Shown here piece after piece: positions 32,309 through 39,438 of a stretch of 56,331 nt of DNA (the stretch's first letter is position 1; each line of letters opens with the position of its first letter). The notes beneath the pieces were generated by a model. It did no database searches. It saw nothing but the letters and a program-made list of their open reading frames with translations, and was not told the origin of the DNA. This stretch comes from a virus. The stretch spans positions 1 through 56,331 of the IMG/VR virus record IMGVR_UViG_3300038426_000018. The stretch is one strand, 5' to 3'. Made by a program: the position numbers and the translations under genes.

Positions 32309-33218
32309 TCAAAAGCCTGACGGCATATCGTACGTCGATTACACCTGGAATCCCGTGGTCGGCTGCACGGAGATTTCGAACAAGTGCAAGAATTGTTGGG
32401 CGCGGTCGCAGGCCCACGTTCACTATCGTCAGGAGTTCACCCACTTCGGCGTCGAAGGGGTCCGCTGGAACCAGCGGGCGAAGTTTTTCCCGGAGAGATT
32501 GGACGAACCGAAGAAGGTCAAGAAGCCTTCGCGGATCGCCGTCGCTTTCATGGGCGATCTGTACCACGAGAACGTCGCGCCGATGGCGCAGCGGCTCGTC
32601 TTCTCCTCGATCGACAACACGCCCTGGCACACCTTCTTGATCTGCACGGCGCGGCCGCAGCGGATGTGCGAAGAGATCACGGCCAACAGCATGTTCGCGG
32701 ATTTCAAGGCGCGACCTTATCCGAACGTGTGGCTCATGACGTCCGTCGAGGACCAGGCGAACGCGAACGAGCGAATCCCCTGGCTTCTCAGGACCCCGGC
32801 GCACGTGCGCGGAGTCAGCGCCGAACCCCTGCTCGGGTCGATCGACTTCCACAAGATTAAGATGGGCTGCGGGTGGGATTCGATCTCCTGCGCTTGTTCT
32901 CCCAGGGCCTGCCAACACGCGACCTTGGATTGGATCGTCGCGGGCGGGGAATCAGGCCCCAAGGCGAGGCCCACTCCTCCTGCCTGCTTTCGCGAGATCC
33001 GCGATCAATGCAGCGACGTGGGGATACCCTTCCACTTCAAACAGCACGGCGAATGGATCGGATACGACGACATCGGGGATCTGGCCTATGATCTGCCGGC
33101 GATGAAACCGAAAGTCTATGGTTGGCCGGACGGCCGCTGTTCTTATCGAATCGGCGCCAGCCTGAGCGGGCGCATGTTGGACGGCCGGGAATGGCTCGGC
33201 CTTCCGAGGGTGGCGTGA
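32301..33218 (+). CDS. DUF5131 (phage Gp37/Gp68) family, radical-SAM-like
   Basis: This 305-residue protein follows AAAAGGAGG. The opening TWNPVVGCTEISNKCKNCWA contains Cys22, Cys29 and Cys32, the C-x6-C-x2-C cluster motif of the family. Other signature parts are VAFMGDLYHENV, LICTARPQRM, AEPLLGSID, WIVAGGESGPKARP and FHFKQHGEW. The family resembles radical-SAM proteins such as spore photoproduct lyase and is widespread in phages, with no proven reaction. It lies far from the other radical-SAM gene at 41313, so a shared pathway is only a possibility. Confidence 0.85.
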   Translation: MNSQKPDGISYVDYTWNPVVGCTEISNKCKNCWARSQAHVHYRQEFTHFGVEGVRWNQRAKFFPERLDEPKKVKKPSRIAVAFMGDLYHENVAPMAQRLVFSSIDNTPWHTFLICTARPQRMCEEITANSMFADFKARPYPNVWLMTSVEDQANANERIPWLLRTPAHVRGVSAEPLLGSIDFHKIKMGCGWDSISCACSPRACQHATLDWIVAGGESGPKARPTPPACFREIRDQCSDVGIPFHFKQHGEWIGYDDIGDLAYDLPAMKPKVYGWPDGRCSYRIGASLSGRMLDGREWLGLPRVA

Positions 33219-33457
33219 TGCCGATAAAAGTAAGTTCCTACGCTTGCAAGTTTCGATGCGGGTGGGTTCGCGCCAATTTCAAAAGCGTAGAAAACCACGA
33301 AAAAACCTGCTTCGGAAACCCCGGGCGGAAAGCCTGCAGGACTTGTTTTTTCTGGGATCAAGACGAAGAAGGCCGCTTTTGCAGGAAGTTCGAGGACGAT
33401 CGAGGTTCGAAAGATCTCCAATTCAACTGCGAAGGCTGGTTTCCAAAACCGAACTGA
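33218..33457 (+). CDS. 79-residue Cys-rich probable zinc protein
   Basis: The gene starts at TGATG overlap with DUF5131. It carries nine cysteines: YACKFRCGWV, KTCF, ACRTCFFWDQDEEGRFCRKF and FNCEGWF. The second half (CxxCxFW...CRKF...CxGF) resembles the small protein at 46769 and is a common zinc-binding unit in phage proteins. A two-knuckle zinc protein of unknown role is the best description. Confidence 0.7.
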   Translation: MPIKVSSYACKFRCGWVRANFKSVENHEKTCFGNPGRKACRTCFFWDQDEEGRFCRKFEDDRGSKDLQFNCEGWFPKPN

Positions 33458-33472
33458 AAGGAGTCAACCGCA

Positions 33473-33667
33473 ATGACACCGGAAGAAATGATTAACCTCG
33501 AACGCGGCGACCTAGTCCGGCTCAAAGGATCTGGCACTAGTTTCGTCGTTACGGAACAACACGGCGTGCGAGTCACGGTCGTACGAACGATGGAAATGAG
33601 CAACCCGGCCGAGTGGGAAAAGGTCGAACTCAAAAGAAAGGAGTCGAGCCGTGGAACTAAACGCTAA
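33473..33667 (+). CDS. 64-residue SH3-like small protein
   Basis: GAAAGGAG precedes ATG 33473. LERGDLVRLKGSGTSFVVTE and VRVTVVRTMEMSNP suggest a small beta barrel like those of KOW/SH3-type proteins. The basic end overlaps the next gene by 17 bases. It is similar in style to the small protein at 24913, but I cannot align them convincingly. Function unknown. Confidence 0.6.
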   Translation: MTPEEMINLERGDLVRLKGSGTSFVVTEQHGVRVTVVRTMEMSNPAEWEKVELKRKESSRGTKR

Positions 33668-33863
33668 AAACAAAGCCTACATCGACGGGTTGAACTACTA
33701 CCAGTTGCTTCAATACTACCGCTTCGCCCGCGCGGGCGACCCGTGGTTTCAGGGCGAGACGGGGATCTATTGGGGCGACCGCATGAACGAGTTGAGGTCC
33801 AAAGAAGGAGGGCAAGAGGCCCACGTCGCCGCGTCGAAAGGGATCGGGTGGGAAAAGCCATGA
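33651..33863 (+). CDS. 70-residue small protein, unknown
   Basis: GTG 33651 follows AAAGGAG. AYIDGLNYYQLLQYYRFARA is a helical block, followed by GDPWFQGETGIYWGDRMNEL, a pattern I associate with small phage proteins of this genome type (Y-x-x-LL-x-x-WRFAPxGDPxFQG). No function is known. It is coupled to the next gene by ATGA at 33860. Confidence 0.65.
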   Translation: MELNAKNKAYIDGLNYYQLLQYYRFARAGDPWFQGETGIYWGDRMNELRSKEGGQEAHVAASKGIGWEKP

Positions 33864-34147
33864 GGATCAACAGCAGCGTCACCAGCTACGCCCTCGTCTA
33901 TCGGGCGACCCTCAACCCGCAGACCCGCCAGGTCGAGAAATCAGATACTCCGATAGGAATGGTGGGGCCTCATCACCGCGTGGCCGACGCCGAAGCAGCG
34001 GCCAAGCGCGAATTCAAATTCGGGCCTACCGAAGCGCCGTACCTGGCGTCGGTCCCGATAGCGACTTATCGCAAGATCGAAAAGATCATGAAAAAGCAAA
34101 ACCTGGATTTCGCGGCGGCCTGGTCCGTCCACCGGAGCCGAGGATGA
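33860..34147 (+). CDS. 95-residue protein, unknown
   Basis: It starts by ATGA overlap and ends by overlap with DUF3268. The sequence SYALVYRATLNPQTRQVEKS followed by VADAEAAAKREFKFG and a helical, basic end suggests a small alpha/beta fold. It is not recognised. It belongs to the run of chained small genes between DUF5131 and the replication genes. Confidence 0.6.
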   Translation: MRINSSVTSYALVYRATLNPQTRQVEKSDTPIGMVGPHHRVADAEAAAKREFKFGPTEAPYLASVPIATYRKIEKIMKKQNLDFAAAWSVHRSRG

Positions 34148-34482
34148 TCTGTCCTTTCTGCGGACGCGAAGCCGTATGGTGCGAGAACAAGGCCATCTAC
34201 GGCAGGAACTTCGGGAAGTCGTACATGTGCTATTTCTGCAAGCCGTGCAACGCGTACGTGGGCTGTCACCAAAACACGCGCGTTCCTCTGGGCACGATGG
34301 CGAACGCGGAACTGCGGGCGTGGAGAATGAAGGCCCACGCCCACGTCGACCCGATCTGGCGATCAGGCCAGATGACCAGAAGGCAGCTTTACAGAAGGCT
34401 CAAAGAGATATTCGGACGGCAGATCCACATCGCCGAAAGCGACGTTGAGCAATGCCGGCAGATCTTAGAAATTAAGTTTTGA
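34144..34482 (+). CDS. DUF3268-like zinc protein
   Basis: This 112-residue protein has ICPFCGREAVW and MCYFCKPCNAYVGCH, forming a CxxC/CxxC zinc site, then the family block PLGTMANAELRAWRMKAHAH and VDPIWRSGQMTRRQLYRRL, ending with HIAESDVEQCRQILEI. This matches DUF3268 (zinc-finger-containing phage and plasmid proteins) over its full length. Nucleic acid binding is likely, the precise role unknown. Confidence 0.85.
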   Translation: MICPFCGREAVWCENKAIYGRNFGKSYMCYFCKPCNAYVGCHQNTRVPLGTMANAELRAWRMKAHAHVDPIWRSGQMTRRQLYRRLKEIFGRQIHIAESDVEQCRQILEIKF

Positions 34483-34496
34483 AAGGAGTCACCCCG

Positions 34497-34826
34497 ATGA
34501 AATGTGCTGATTGCGAACGCGCCCGAATGCAGGGCACGATGACCTATTATAGTTGGCGCGGAACGCCCGTCACCATCATCGCTTGCCGGAATCACTTCCG
34601 GGAGATCCGCGACGCCCTGAACAAGGCGCAGACGAACCCGGATTTCACCGAACAAGAAATCGAGACCATCGTCGACGACCAGCTGACGACTTTGCATTCC
34701 TTCCACCTCGGAGGCTATTCCGAATGCAAAATCGACGAATGCCCTCTCGAACACTTCCACGAACTCGAAGCCGACGAGATCCACGCCCGTCAGAAAATGC
34801 TCAAACTGCTCGGGGGTGCCCGATGA
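34497..34826 (+). CDS. 109-residue protein, unknown
   Basis: GAAAGGAG precedes ATG 34497. CADCERARMQ and IIACRNHFREIRDAL near the start, with later SECKIDECP, give five cysteines and several histidines, so metal binding is possible. The middle is acidic (FTEQEIETIVDDQLTTLHSF). It ends in ATGA overlap with the next gene. Unrecognised. Confidence 0.6.
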   Translation: MKCADCERARMQGTMTYYSWRGTPVTIIACRNHFREIRDALNKAQTNPDFTEQEIETIVDDQLTTLHSFHLGGYSECKIDECPLEHFHELEADEIHARQKMLKLLGGAR

Positions 34827-35191
34827 CAGCCGAAGAATACGAGGCCACGTTGGTGATGATGTCTAGCGTGGGGCGAACGGTTCAACTATTGGACCTCGAC
34901 GCGTTCCTGCAGGCGATCGACTTGGCGGAAACCACCGGCGCGATCATAGATCCGACCTTGTACCGCGCGGCCATGACGAAAATGCAAGCCATCAAAAAGA
35001 TGGCCCTGGCGCTTCGGGAATTCAAGCGGGCCGTGTTGGAGGTCAAAGCGGAATTCGGAACGGAGGGGCCACGAAACCGCGACAGGGAATCAAACACCCC
35101 GACTGGCTGCTCGACGCCGAGAGGGAGATCAACAAAACTTTCGCGACCTGGCACCACGACAAATTTCCAAAGGAGATCGAAGGTTTCATGA
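34823..35191 (+). CDS. Helical protein with overprinted end, unknown
   Basis: This 122-residue frame begins at ATGA overlap. Residues 1-80 are credible: EYEATLVMMSSVGRTVQLLD, AIDLAETTGAIIDPTLYRAA and LREFKRAVLEVKAEFG form helices. After about 35060 its codon choice becomes unlike the genome, while the frame of the next gene becomes coding-like. The true domain may end near residue 80 and the remainder be overprinted. No family recognised. Confidence 0.5.
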   Translation: MTAEEYEATLVMMSSVGRTVQLLDLDAFLQAIDLAETTGAIIDPTLYRAAMTKMQAIKKMALALREFKRAVLEVKAEFGTEGPRNRDRESNTPTGCSTPRGRSTKLSRPGTTTNFQRRSKVS

Positions 35192-35565
35192 TCGCGACCC
35201 CGTTGCGCCGGGGCCTGCGGGCCATCTACGGGAGTGAGGCCGCGATCGCGCGGCGGGTCCTCTGCGACCTGGCGGACGAGTTCCGGATCCGGCGAATCAT
35301 GCTGCCCTGGAATTCAGCCCGCTATTCTCTCGCGTGGGTCCTCGCGTGGGCCTGGACGCTGATCTGGCGATCGTGGCGCATGTGGCAATGGTATAGGACC
35401 AAGCATTTCAACCTTAAATACGGTTGGGGCCTATCTAACTATTGGGGCCGCCGTGAATCCCCGGAGCCGGTCCGTTGCATCGATTGTGGTTGGGCAGGGC
35501 CTCGGCGTTGGGCCTATCACAGCGATCTGTATGACGAGTGCCCGAAATGCAGGAAGGAAATATGA
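35188..35565 (+). CDS. Tryptophan-rich protein with zinc ribbon end
   Basis: From ATG 35188 this is 125 residues. A hydrophobic Trp-rich segment (SLAWVLAWAWTLIWRSWRMW) may insert in a membrane. The end has VRCIDCGWAGPRRWAYHSDL and DECPKCRKEI, a CxxC/CxxC zinc ribbon. The same frame remains coding-like upstream to about 35071 (KHPDWLLDAEREINKTFATW), where ACG follows CGGAGGGG. A non-ATG start there is possible and would give about 164 residues. Role unknown. Confidence 0.55.
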   Translation: MIATPLRRGLRAIYGSEAAIARRVLCDLADEFRIRRIMLPWNSARYSLAWVLAWAWTLIWRSWRMWQWYRTKHFNLKYGWGLSNYWGRRESPEPVRCIDCGWAGPRRWAYHSDLYDECPKCRKEI

Positions 35566-35753
35566 GGACGACGCAGCCCGTTCTGGTAGAAAAGACGATC
35601 GCCCTCGGGCGAAACCTGTTCCGGATTGATTTCGCCGGCAACTGGCAGGTCCTCATGTGGGGATGGTGGCCGGACTCGGGCGAACGTCCATCCTATAGAT
35701 GGCAATCAATCGAGGCCGAACGCGTTCCGTACGAAGTAAAGAAACTTGCATAA
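35562..35753 (+). CDS. 63-residue small protein, unknown
   Basis: Starts by ATGA overlap after GGAAGGAAAT. TQPVLVEKTIALGRNLFRID is a strand pair, then WQVLMWGWWPDSG, rich in tryptophan, resembling other short 'W-strand' phage proteins such as the one at 29798. Not assigned to a family. Confidence 0.6.
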   Translation: MRTTQPVLVEKTIALGRNLFRIDFAGNWQVLMWGWWPDSGERPSYRWQSIEAERVPYEVKKLA

Positions 35754-35767
35754 GAGGAGAAACCGGA

Positions 35768-36142
35768 ATGAATCAGGGAACCTTTGAAGAAAAAATGCAA
35801 CACGTGAAGCTGCTCACCTATCACGCGAAGATGGCCGCGATGAGCCTTCCCCGAGGCGGCGTCTGCATCGTCGACGACGAGACGGCGATCATGGATCGGC
35901 AATATTTCGATCAACTCGCGACTTACGATATCAGTCTCCCGACGGGGACCTATTTTGGCAAACGTTGGAAGCGGGATGCGAGTGTCCGCCTGGAATATGA
36001 TTGCCAAGTTCGTTATGGGGAACCTCGTTGGATGATGGGCGAGTTCTATGACCTGGGAAGCGACAAGGAAATTGGAATCCGCTGGCGGCGAATCATCGTC
36101 GAGGAAGGAAAGGAAAACGATGGACACCGCGAATCGTCCTAG
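35768..36142 (+). CDS. 124-residue protein, unknown
   Basis: AGAGGAGAAACC precedes ATG 35768. The protein is alpha/beta: FEEKMQHVKLLTYHAKMAAM, GGVCIVDDETAIMDRQYF, LPTGTYFGKRWKRDASV and ending with GIRWRRIIVEEGKEN. The stop lies 23 bases inside the next fragment. No family recognised. It is the last gene of the accessory run before the HNH insertion. Confidence 0.65.
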   Translation: MNQGTFEEKMQHVKLLTYHAKMAAMSLPRGGVCIVDDETAIMDRQYFDQLATYDISLPTGTYFGKRWKRDASVRLEYDCQVRYGEPRWMMGEFYDLGSDKEIGIRWRRIIVEEGKENDGHRESS

Positions 36143-36197
36143 AATAGTTTGTCTCTGCGGCTCGTCGCGTTTCATCGAACTGAAAGGAGATTTATAA
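36120..36197 (+). pseudogene. Truncated nucleoside deoxyribosyltransferase-like gene start
   Basis: ATG 36120 sits behind GGAAGGAAA and encodes 25 residues, RPRIVCLCGSSRFIEL followed by KGDL, then stops where the HNH gene starts (TAATG). RIVCLCGS(S/T)RF is the characteristic first strand and loop of phage nucleoside 2-deoxyribosyltransferase/DUF4406-like proteins, normally over 100 residues long. I infer that the HNH gene inserted here and displaced or deleted the remainder. No matching rest is seen after 36898. Confidence 0.6.
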
Positions 36198-36898
36198 TGC
36201 CTTGGCCGGAAGGCACTCCTCATGCGCCTGAAACAATCGTGAAAATGAAAGCAGTCGTTCACAAGCGCGGGTGGCATCATACCGCAGAAGCGAAACAAAA
36301 AATCAAACTGAAACGATTAGAGCGGGAGGCGTCGAAACCTCCGAAAATTAAACCGTCCCCAAAGCCGCATAGTGGTTGGAAGTGGACGGACGAGCAGCGG
36401 CGCAATGCGAGCGAAGCCCATAAAGGTTTGCGTTTTTCTGAATCCGGGCGAGCGAAACTCAGCGCGAGCAGGAAAAGGGCTTGGAGATCTTTATCACCAG
36501 AAGAAAAAGAAAAACACCTCGCAGCCTGGCGCAACAAAAACACGGAGGGATACTTGAAACCTCCGTCAAGAAGAAGGCCGAGCGGGAATTGCAGTAAATG
36601 CGGGGCCTGGCGACAAAGCCTGCACCGTGAGCACATAATCCCGAAATTTAAAGGTGGCAGCGAAGATCCGAGTAACATCCAATACATCTGCGCCAACTGC
36701 CATGAAGACAAAACACGGGAAGATCTACGGGGCATGCCGAGCGCCAACAAGGGAAAAAAGTTCAGTGATGAGCACAAGAAAAAATTAAGAATTGCAGCTA
36801 TTAAAAGGTCAACAGGAAACAAACAACCGTACGAAGGAGTGGCAGATGCGAGAGCTGATGCGGTACCGAACTATTGCCACGAGGATTTATGCAGATGA
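36197..36898 (+). CDS. HNH homing endonuclease with NUMOD3-like repeats
   Basis: This 233-residue protein starts within the overlapping TAATG. Residues 55-95 have NUMOD3-like repeats (WTDEQRRNASEAHKGL and SESGRAKLSASRKRAW). The nuclease core is NCSKCGAWRQSLHREHIIPK, then FKGGSEDPSNIQYICANCHE, with two zinc Cys pairs and the H-E-H catalytic set. Another DNA-binding repeat follows (FSDEHKKKLRIAAIKRST). Lower G+C and its position inside a truncated gene suggest recent mobility. Its last 53 bases overlap the initiator gene. Confidence 0.85.
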   Translation: MPWPEGTPHAPETIVKMKAVVHKRGWHHTAEAKQKIKLKRLEREASKPPKIKPSPKPHSGWKWTDEQRRNASEAHKGLRFSESGRAKLSASRKRAWRSLSPEEKEKHLAAWRNKNTEGYLKPPSRRRPSGNCSKCGAWRQSLHREHIIPKFKGGSEDPSNIQYICANCHEDKTREDLRGMPSANKGKKFSDEHKKKLRIAAIKRSTGNKQPYEGVADARADAVPNYCHEDLCR

Positions 36899-37745
36899 AA
36901 AATTCAGGTCACTTTCGAAACCCGCGCCGAACGGCCAAAGCCTTTTTATCTACCTACTGACCGGGCCTCACACGACGAACCTTCCGGGGCTTTTCTGCAC
37001 CGGAAAAGCGGCGCTCGCCGAAGCGCTGGAATGGAATGCGGAAGGCTTCGACAAAGCCTTTCGGGAAGTCTTCCGGGAAGGGCTTATAAAGGTAGATTTA
37101 AAAGCCCGTTTATGGTGGCTTCCGAATGCGACGAAATACAATCCACCCCAAAGCCCAAATGTAGTTAAATCGTGGCGTAAAGCATTTGATGAACTACCGG
37201 AGTGTCAACTTAAAAATGAAGCGTTTAATAAGTTTAAAGCCTTCCTTGAAGCCTTTAGTGAAGACTTCCGAAAGCCTTTCAGGAAGCCCCTCGACGAGTC
37301 AAAAAATCGCTCAACAGGTCCCTTCGCGAAACAGGAACAGGAACAGGAACAGGAACAGTATAAAGAAACTACTTTTGTCCGGAGCGATGAAAAAGCCATC
37401 GCTTCCGGACCGAACCCGCCGGAGGAGATCTTCACCGAATTACCTCTTAAAGGAAAGAAAACCACCCACGCGGTGACGCGGGCCTACGTCGCGGAAATGA
37501 AACCGCTGTACCCGCGCGTTGACATAGAGGCCGAAACCCTCCGGGCGAAAGGCTGGCTCCTGAACAACCCGGAGCAACAGAAAACCCAAAGAGGCATCAA
37601 GCGATTTCTTGGAGGTTGGTATGACCGAGAACAAAACCGAGGAGCGAGGACGAACGGAGCCGATCAAAGAAACGGTGGCCCGAGTGGAAACGTCAATCCG
37701 ACAGGAGTCCTCCGATTCGACCCGGACAAAGTTCCAAAGGGATAG
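36846..37745 (+). CDS. Winged-helix replication initiator (O/DnaD-like)
   Basis: This 299-residue protein starts at ATG 36846 behind GAAGGAG. TRIYADEKFRSLSKPAPNGQ, LFIYLLTGPHTTNLPGLF and KAALAEALEWNAEGFDKAF form the winged-helix domain typical of phage replisome organisers. LWWLPNATKYNPPQSPNVVK and ELPECQLK are also family features. A QEQEQEQEQ linker separates a C-terminal part containing RGIKRFLGGWYDREQ, which may contact the helicase loader. It overlaps the loader gene by 125 bases. Confidence 0.8.
   Translation: MRELMRYRTIATRIYADEKFRSLSKPAPNGQSLFIYLLTGPHTTNLPGLFCTGKAALAEALEWNAEGFDKAFREVFREGLIKVDLKARLWWLPNATKYNPPQSPNVVKSWRKAFDELPECQLKNEAFNKFKAFLEAFSEDFRKPFRKPLDESKNRSTGPFAKQEQEQEQEQYKETTFVRSDEKAIASGPNPPEEIFTELPLKGKKTTHAVTRAYVAEMKPLYPRVDIEAETLRAKGWLLNNPEQQKTQRGIKRFLGGWYDREQNRGARTNGADQRNGGPSGNVNPTGVLRFDPDKVPKG
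37053..37360. other. Candidate replication origin inside the initiator gene
   Basis: Four 16-base copies of RAAGCCTTYMNKGAAG occur at 37053-37068, 37236-37251, 37248-37263 and 37271-37286, inside a stretch with lower G+C than the surroundings. A 6-base tandem repeat (GGAACA) lies at about 37332-37360. Lambda keeps its origin iterons inside gene O in the same way. The repeats also encode similar peptide units (KAFxExF), so protein periodicity is an alternative. Confidence 0.35.
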
Positions 37746-38418
37746 CGAAGCCGAATTGATCTTCTGTCCGAAATGCAGCAACACCGGGTGGGTGCCCTTC
37801 GAGGAAACTGGAGGCGTCGTGAAATGCGAGTGCGCGAAAAAACAATTCAGGCAGGACCGCATCCGGGTGATCCTGGAGGAGTGGAAAAAGTATCGCGACG
37901 CGGAACTGGAAACCTTCGCGCCTTACCGGGACGTGCCCGGACAGGCCGACGCGATCCGCGAGTTGCGGCAAAAATCCTACGATAGTTATTTGATCACCGG
38001 AGGGTACAGCAGCGGCAAGACTCACCTGATGATCGCGCAATACCGATTCATCGCGCTCGCCGGCATCAAGTGCGTTCTCCGGAGCGCCAGGGACGCGATC
38101 GAGGAGTTGCGCAAGGCCGACCTGGTGGAACCCGGAGGAGGAGAGCGGTTCGAATCGCAGATCCTCCAAGTGCTGAACGGGGCCGAGAACGGGCACGTGT
38201 TCATCGACGACATCGACAAGGCCCCGGCGCGAACCGGCTTCCGTCAGGAAATGCTGTTCGACCTCTTCGACACGATCATGCGCCGGGAACTCAAACTCAC
38301 CGTCACGAGCAACTATCCGCTGAAGTCGGACGACCCGCGCCTGCAGGACCTCCGCGGTATTTTGGGCGAGTCGGTCGCCGCGCGGATACATCGGATCTGC
38401 AAGGAGATCAAACTATGA
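37621..38418 (+). CDS. DnaC-like helicase loader ATPase
   Basis: This 265-residue protein starts at ATG 37621 behind TTGGAGG. A zinc-binding start (FCPKCSNTGWV ... KCECAKKQ, about 47-70) is followed by the AAA+ domain: Walker A GGYSSGKTHL near 126, Walker B HVFIDDIDKA near 192, and sensor segment LTVTSNYPL. This matches DnaC/IstB-type loaders that place the replicative helicase at the origin. No helicase gene is seen, so the host DnaB is the likely client. Its first 125 bases overlap the initiator gene. Confidence 0.85.
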   Translation: MTENKTEERGRTEPIKETVARVETSIRQESSDSTRTKFQRDSEAELIFCPKCSNTGWVPFEETGGVVKCECAKKQFRQDRIRVILEEWKKYRDAELETFAPYRDVPGQADAIRELRQKSYDSYLITGGYSSGKTHLMIAQYRFIALAGIKCVLRSARDAIEELRKADLVEPGGGERFESQILQVLNGAENGHVFIDDIDKAPARTGFRQEMLFDLFDTIMRRELKLTVTSNYPLKSDDPRLQDLRGILGESVAARIHRICKEIKL

Positions 38419-38636
38419 GCGAATCGAACGAAGGGGCAGCCGCGAAGCGGCTGCGCTGCGAGAAGTTTTTAAGCGAGATCGAAGAATGCGGCAACACCTT
38501 GGAGCGGGGCCTCACCCGCAAAGAAGCGATCGGGAGACTGCAGGCTCTGGAAAAAGTTTTTGGAGATTTCATCGCGTGGTTGGAACAACTGGACGATGGA
38601 GATTGGGAAATTTTGAGGAGCAAGAAAATTTTGTAA
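38415..38636 (+). CDS. 73-residue helical protein, unknown
   Basis: Starts by ATGA overlap with the loader behind AAGGAG. It is two or three helices: AKRLRCEKFLSEIEECGNTL, RKEAIGRLQALEKVFGDFIA and a short acidic end. Coupling to the loader suggests a replication or early role. No known motif. Confidence 0.65.
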   Translation: MSESNEGAAAKRLRCEKFLSEIEECGNTLERGLTRKEAIGRLQALEKVFGDFIAWLEQLDDGDWEILRSKKIL

Positions 38637-38645
38637 GGAGGAGTC

Positions 38646-38993
38646 ATGCGCTTCGACGATTCACCCGATCTTTTCGGGTGCGGCCACGGCGTCAGCACCG
38701 TGGGGCAAACAACGTGCGAGTTCTGCGGGACCACTTACCACAAAGACAACGAAGACGGAAAGGGAAACGTGATTGATCAATACGCAGATCCTATCGGAGA
38801 AACTCACTTCGCCGGCAAGCTGGTCTGCGATTGTTGTTGGGAAGCGATCGAGGCCGAGGTGCTTCGCCGCATGCCCGACATTCTGCGCTGGTACGCCAAG
38901 ATCCTGCAGGCCCGACGGACGAAGCTGGAAGGCGCGGAGGACCTGATGAGGGAGATTTACAAAACCGTGAAAGGAATGACCACAGCGCAATGA
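38646..38993 (+). CDS. 115-residue zinc-binding protein, unknown
   Basis: TAAGGAGGAG precedes ATG 38646. GCGHGVSTVGQTTCEFCGTT and KLVCDCCWEAIEAEVL supply two Cys pairs plus a Cys-His start, a probable treble-clef or ribbon. The second half is helical (RRMPDILRWYAKILQARRTK). It resembles zinc proteins common in phage early regions but I cannot name the family. Confidence 0.65.
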   Translation: MRFDDSPDLFGCGHGVSTVGQTTCEFCGTTYHKDNEDGKGNVIDQYADPIGETHFAGKLVCDCCWEAIEAEVLRRMPDILRWYAKILQARRTKLEGAEDLMREIYKTVKGMTTAQ

Positions 38994-39009
38994 CGCGAAG
39001 GAGGTTTCT

Positions 39010-39198
39010 ATGTTTCAGAGCGAAAAGGATGGATTAAGCACCGCGATCGCGATGGCGACTGAAAAAGCCGTATCCGATTTGGAAAACGCAAACCTATCGG
39101 ACAACGATTTCAATAAAAGACTGCTCGACCTGTGCACTTTGAACAAGCTCGAAGAGAAGGTCGAACAGGCAACCGTCTTTGATAAAAAAGGAGGTTAA
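39010..39198 (+). CDS. 62-residue acidic helical protein, unknown
   Basis: GAAGGAGG precedes ATG 39010. The sequence is a helical acidic peptide (AIAMATEKAVSDLENANLSD, LLDLCTLNKLEEKVEQATVF). No motif is recognised. It is three bases from the next gene. Confidence 0.6.
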   Translation: MFQSEKDGLSTAIAMATEKAVSDLENANLSDNDFNKRLLDLCTLNKLEEKVEQATVFDKKGG

Positions 39199-39201
39199 AC
39201 C

Positions 39202-39420
39202 GTGCAAAAAGTTCAATCGCAAATCTTCGGAGAAACCGACCTGCTGGACGAAACCGAACCCGACTATCAACTCCTGAAGTTCGGCGTCGAGCGTTACCCC
39301 GTGAACACTTTTGGAATTCTGAACAAGATCCTGAACGCTCGGGGCCTGCTGATCCAGATCCGGCCGATCGACGGCGAAATGACCCCGACCGAACTCGACC
39401 CCGGAATCCTGAAAGGCTGA
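39202..39420 (+). CDS. 72-residue protein, unknown
   Basis: AAAAAAGGAGG precedes GTG 39202. QIFGETDLLDETEPDYQLLK and FGILNKILNARGLLIQIRPI suggest an alpha/beta fold with acidic surface. No family. It belongs to the run of early small genes behind the helicase loader. Confidence 0.6.
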   Translation: MQKVQSQIFGETDLLDETEPDYQLLKFGVERYPVNTFGILNKILNARGLLIQIRPIDGEMTPTELDPGILKG

Positions 39421-39438
39421 GAGGGACGGAGCGCAAAC

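Noticed and set aside
37332-37360. GGAACA tandem repeat as a phase-variation tract or CRISPR-like repeat
   Set aside because: Units are 6 bases and in frame, so copy changes would not shift the frame. There are no spacers, so it is not a CRISPR array.
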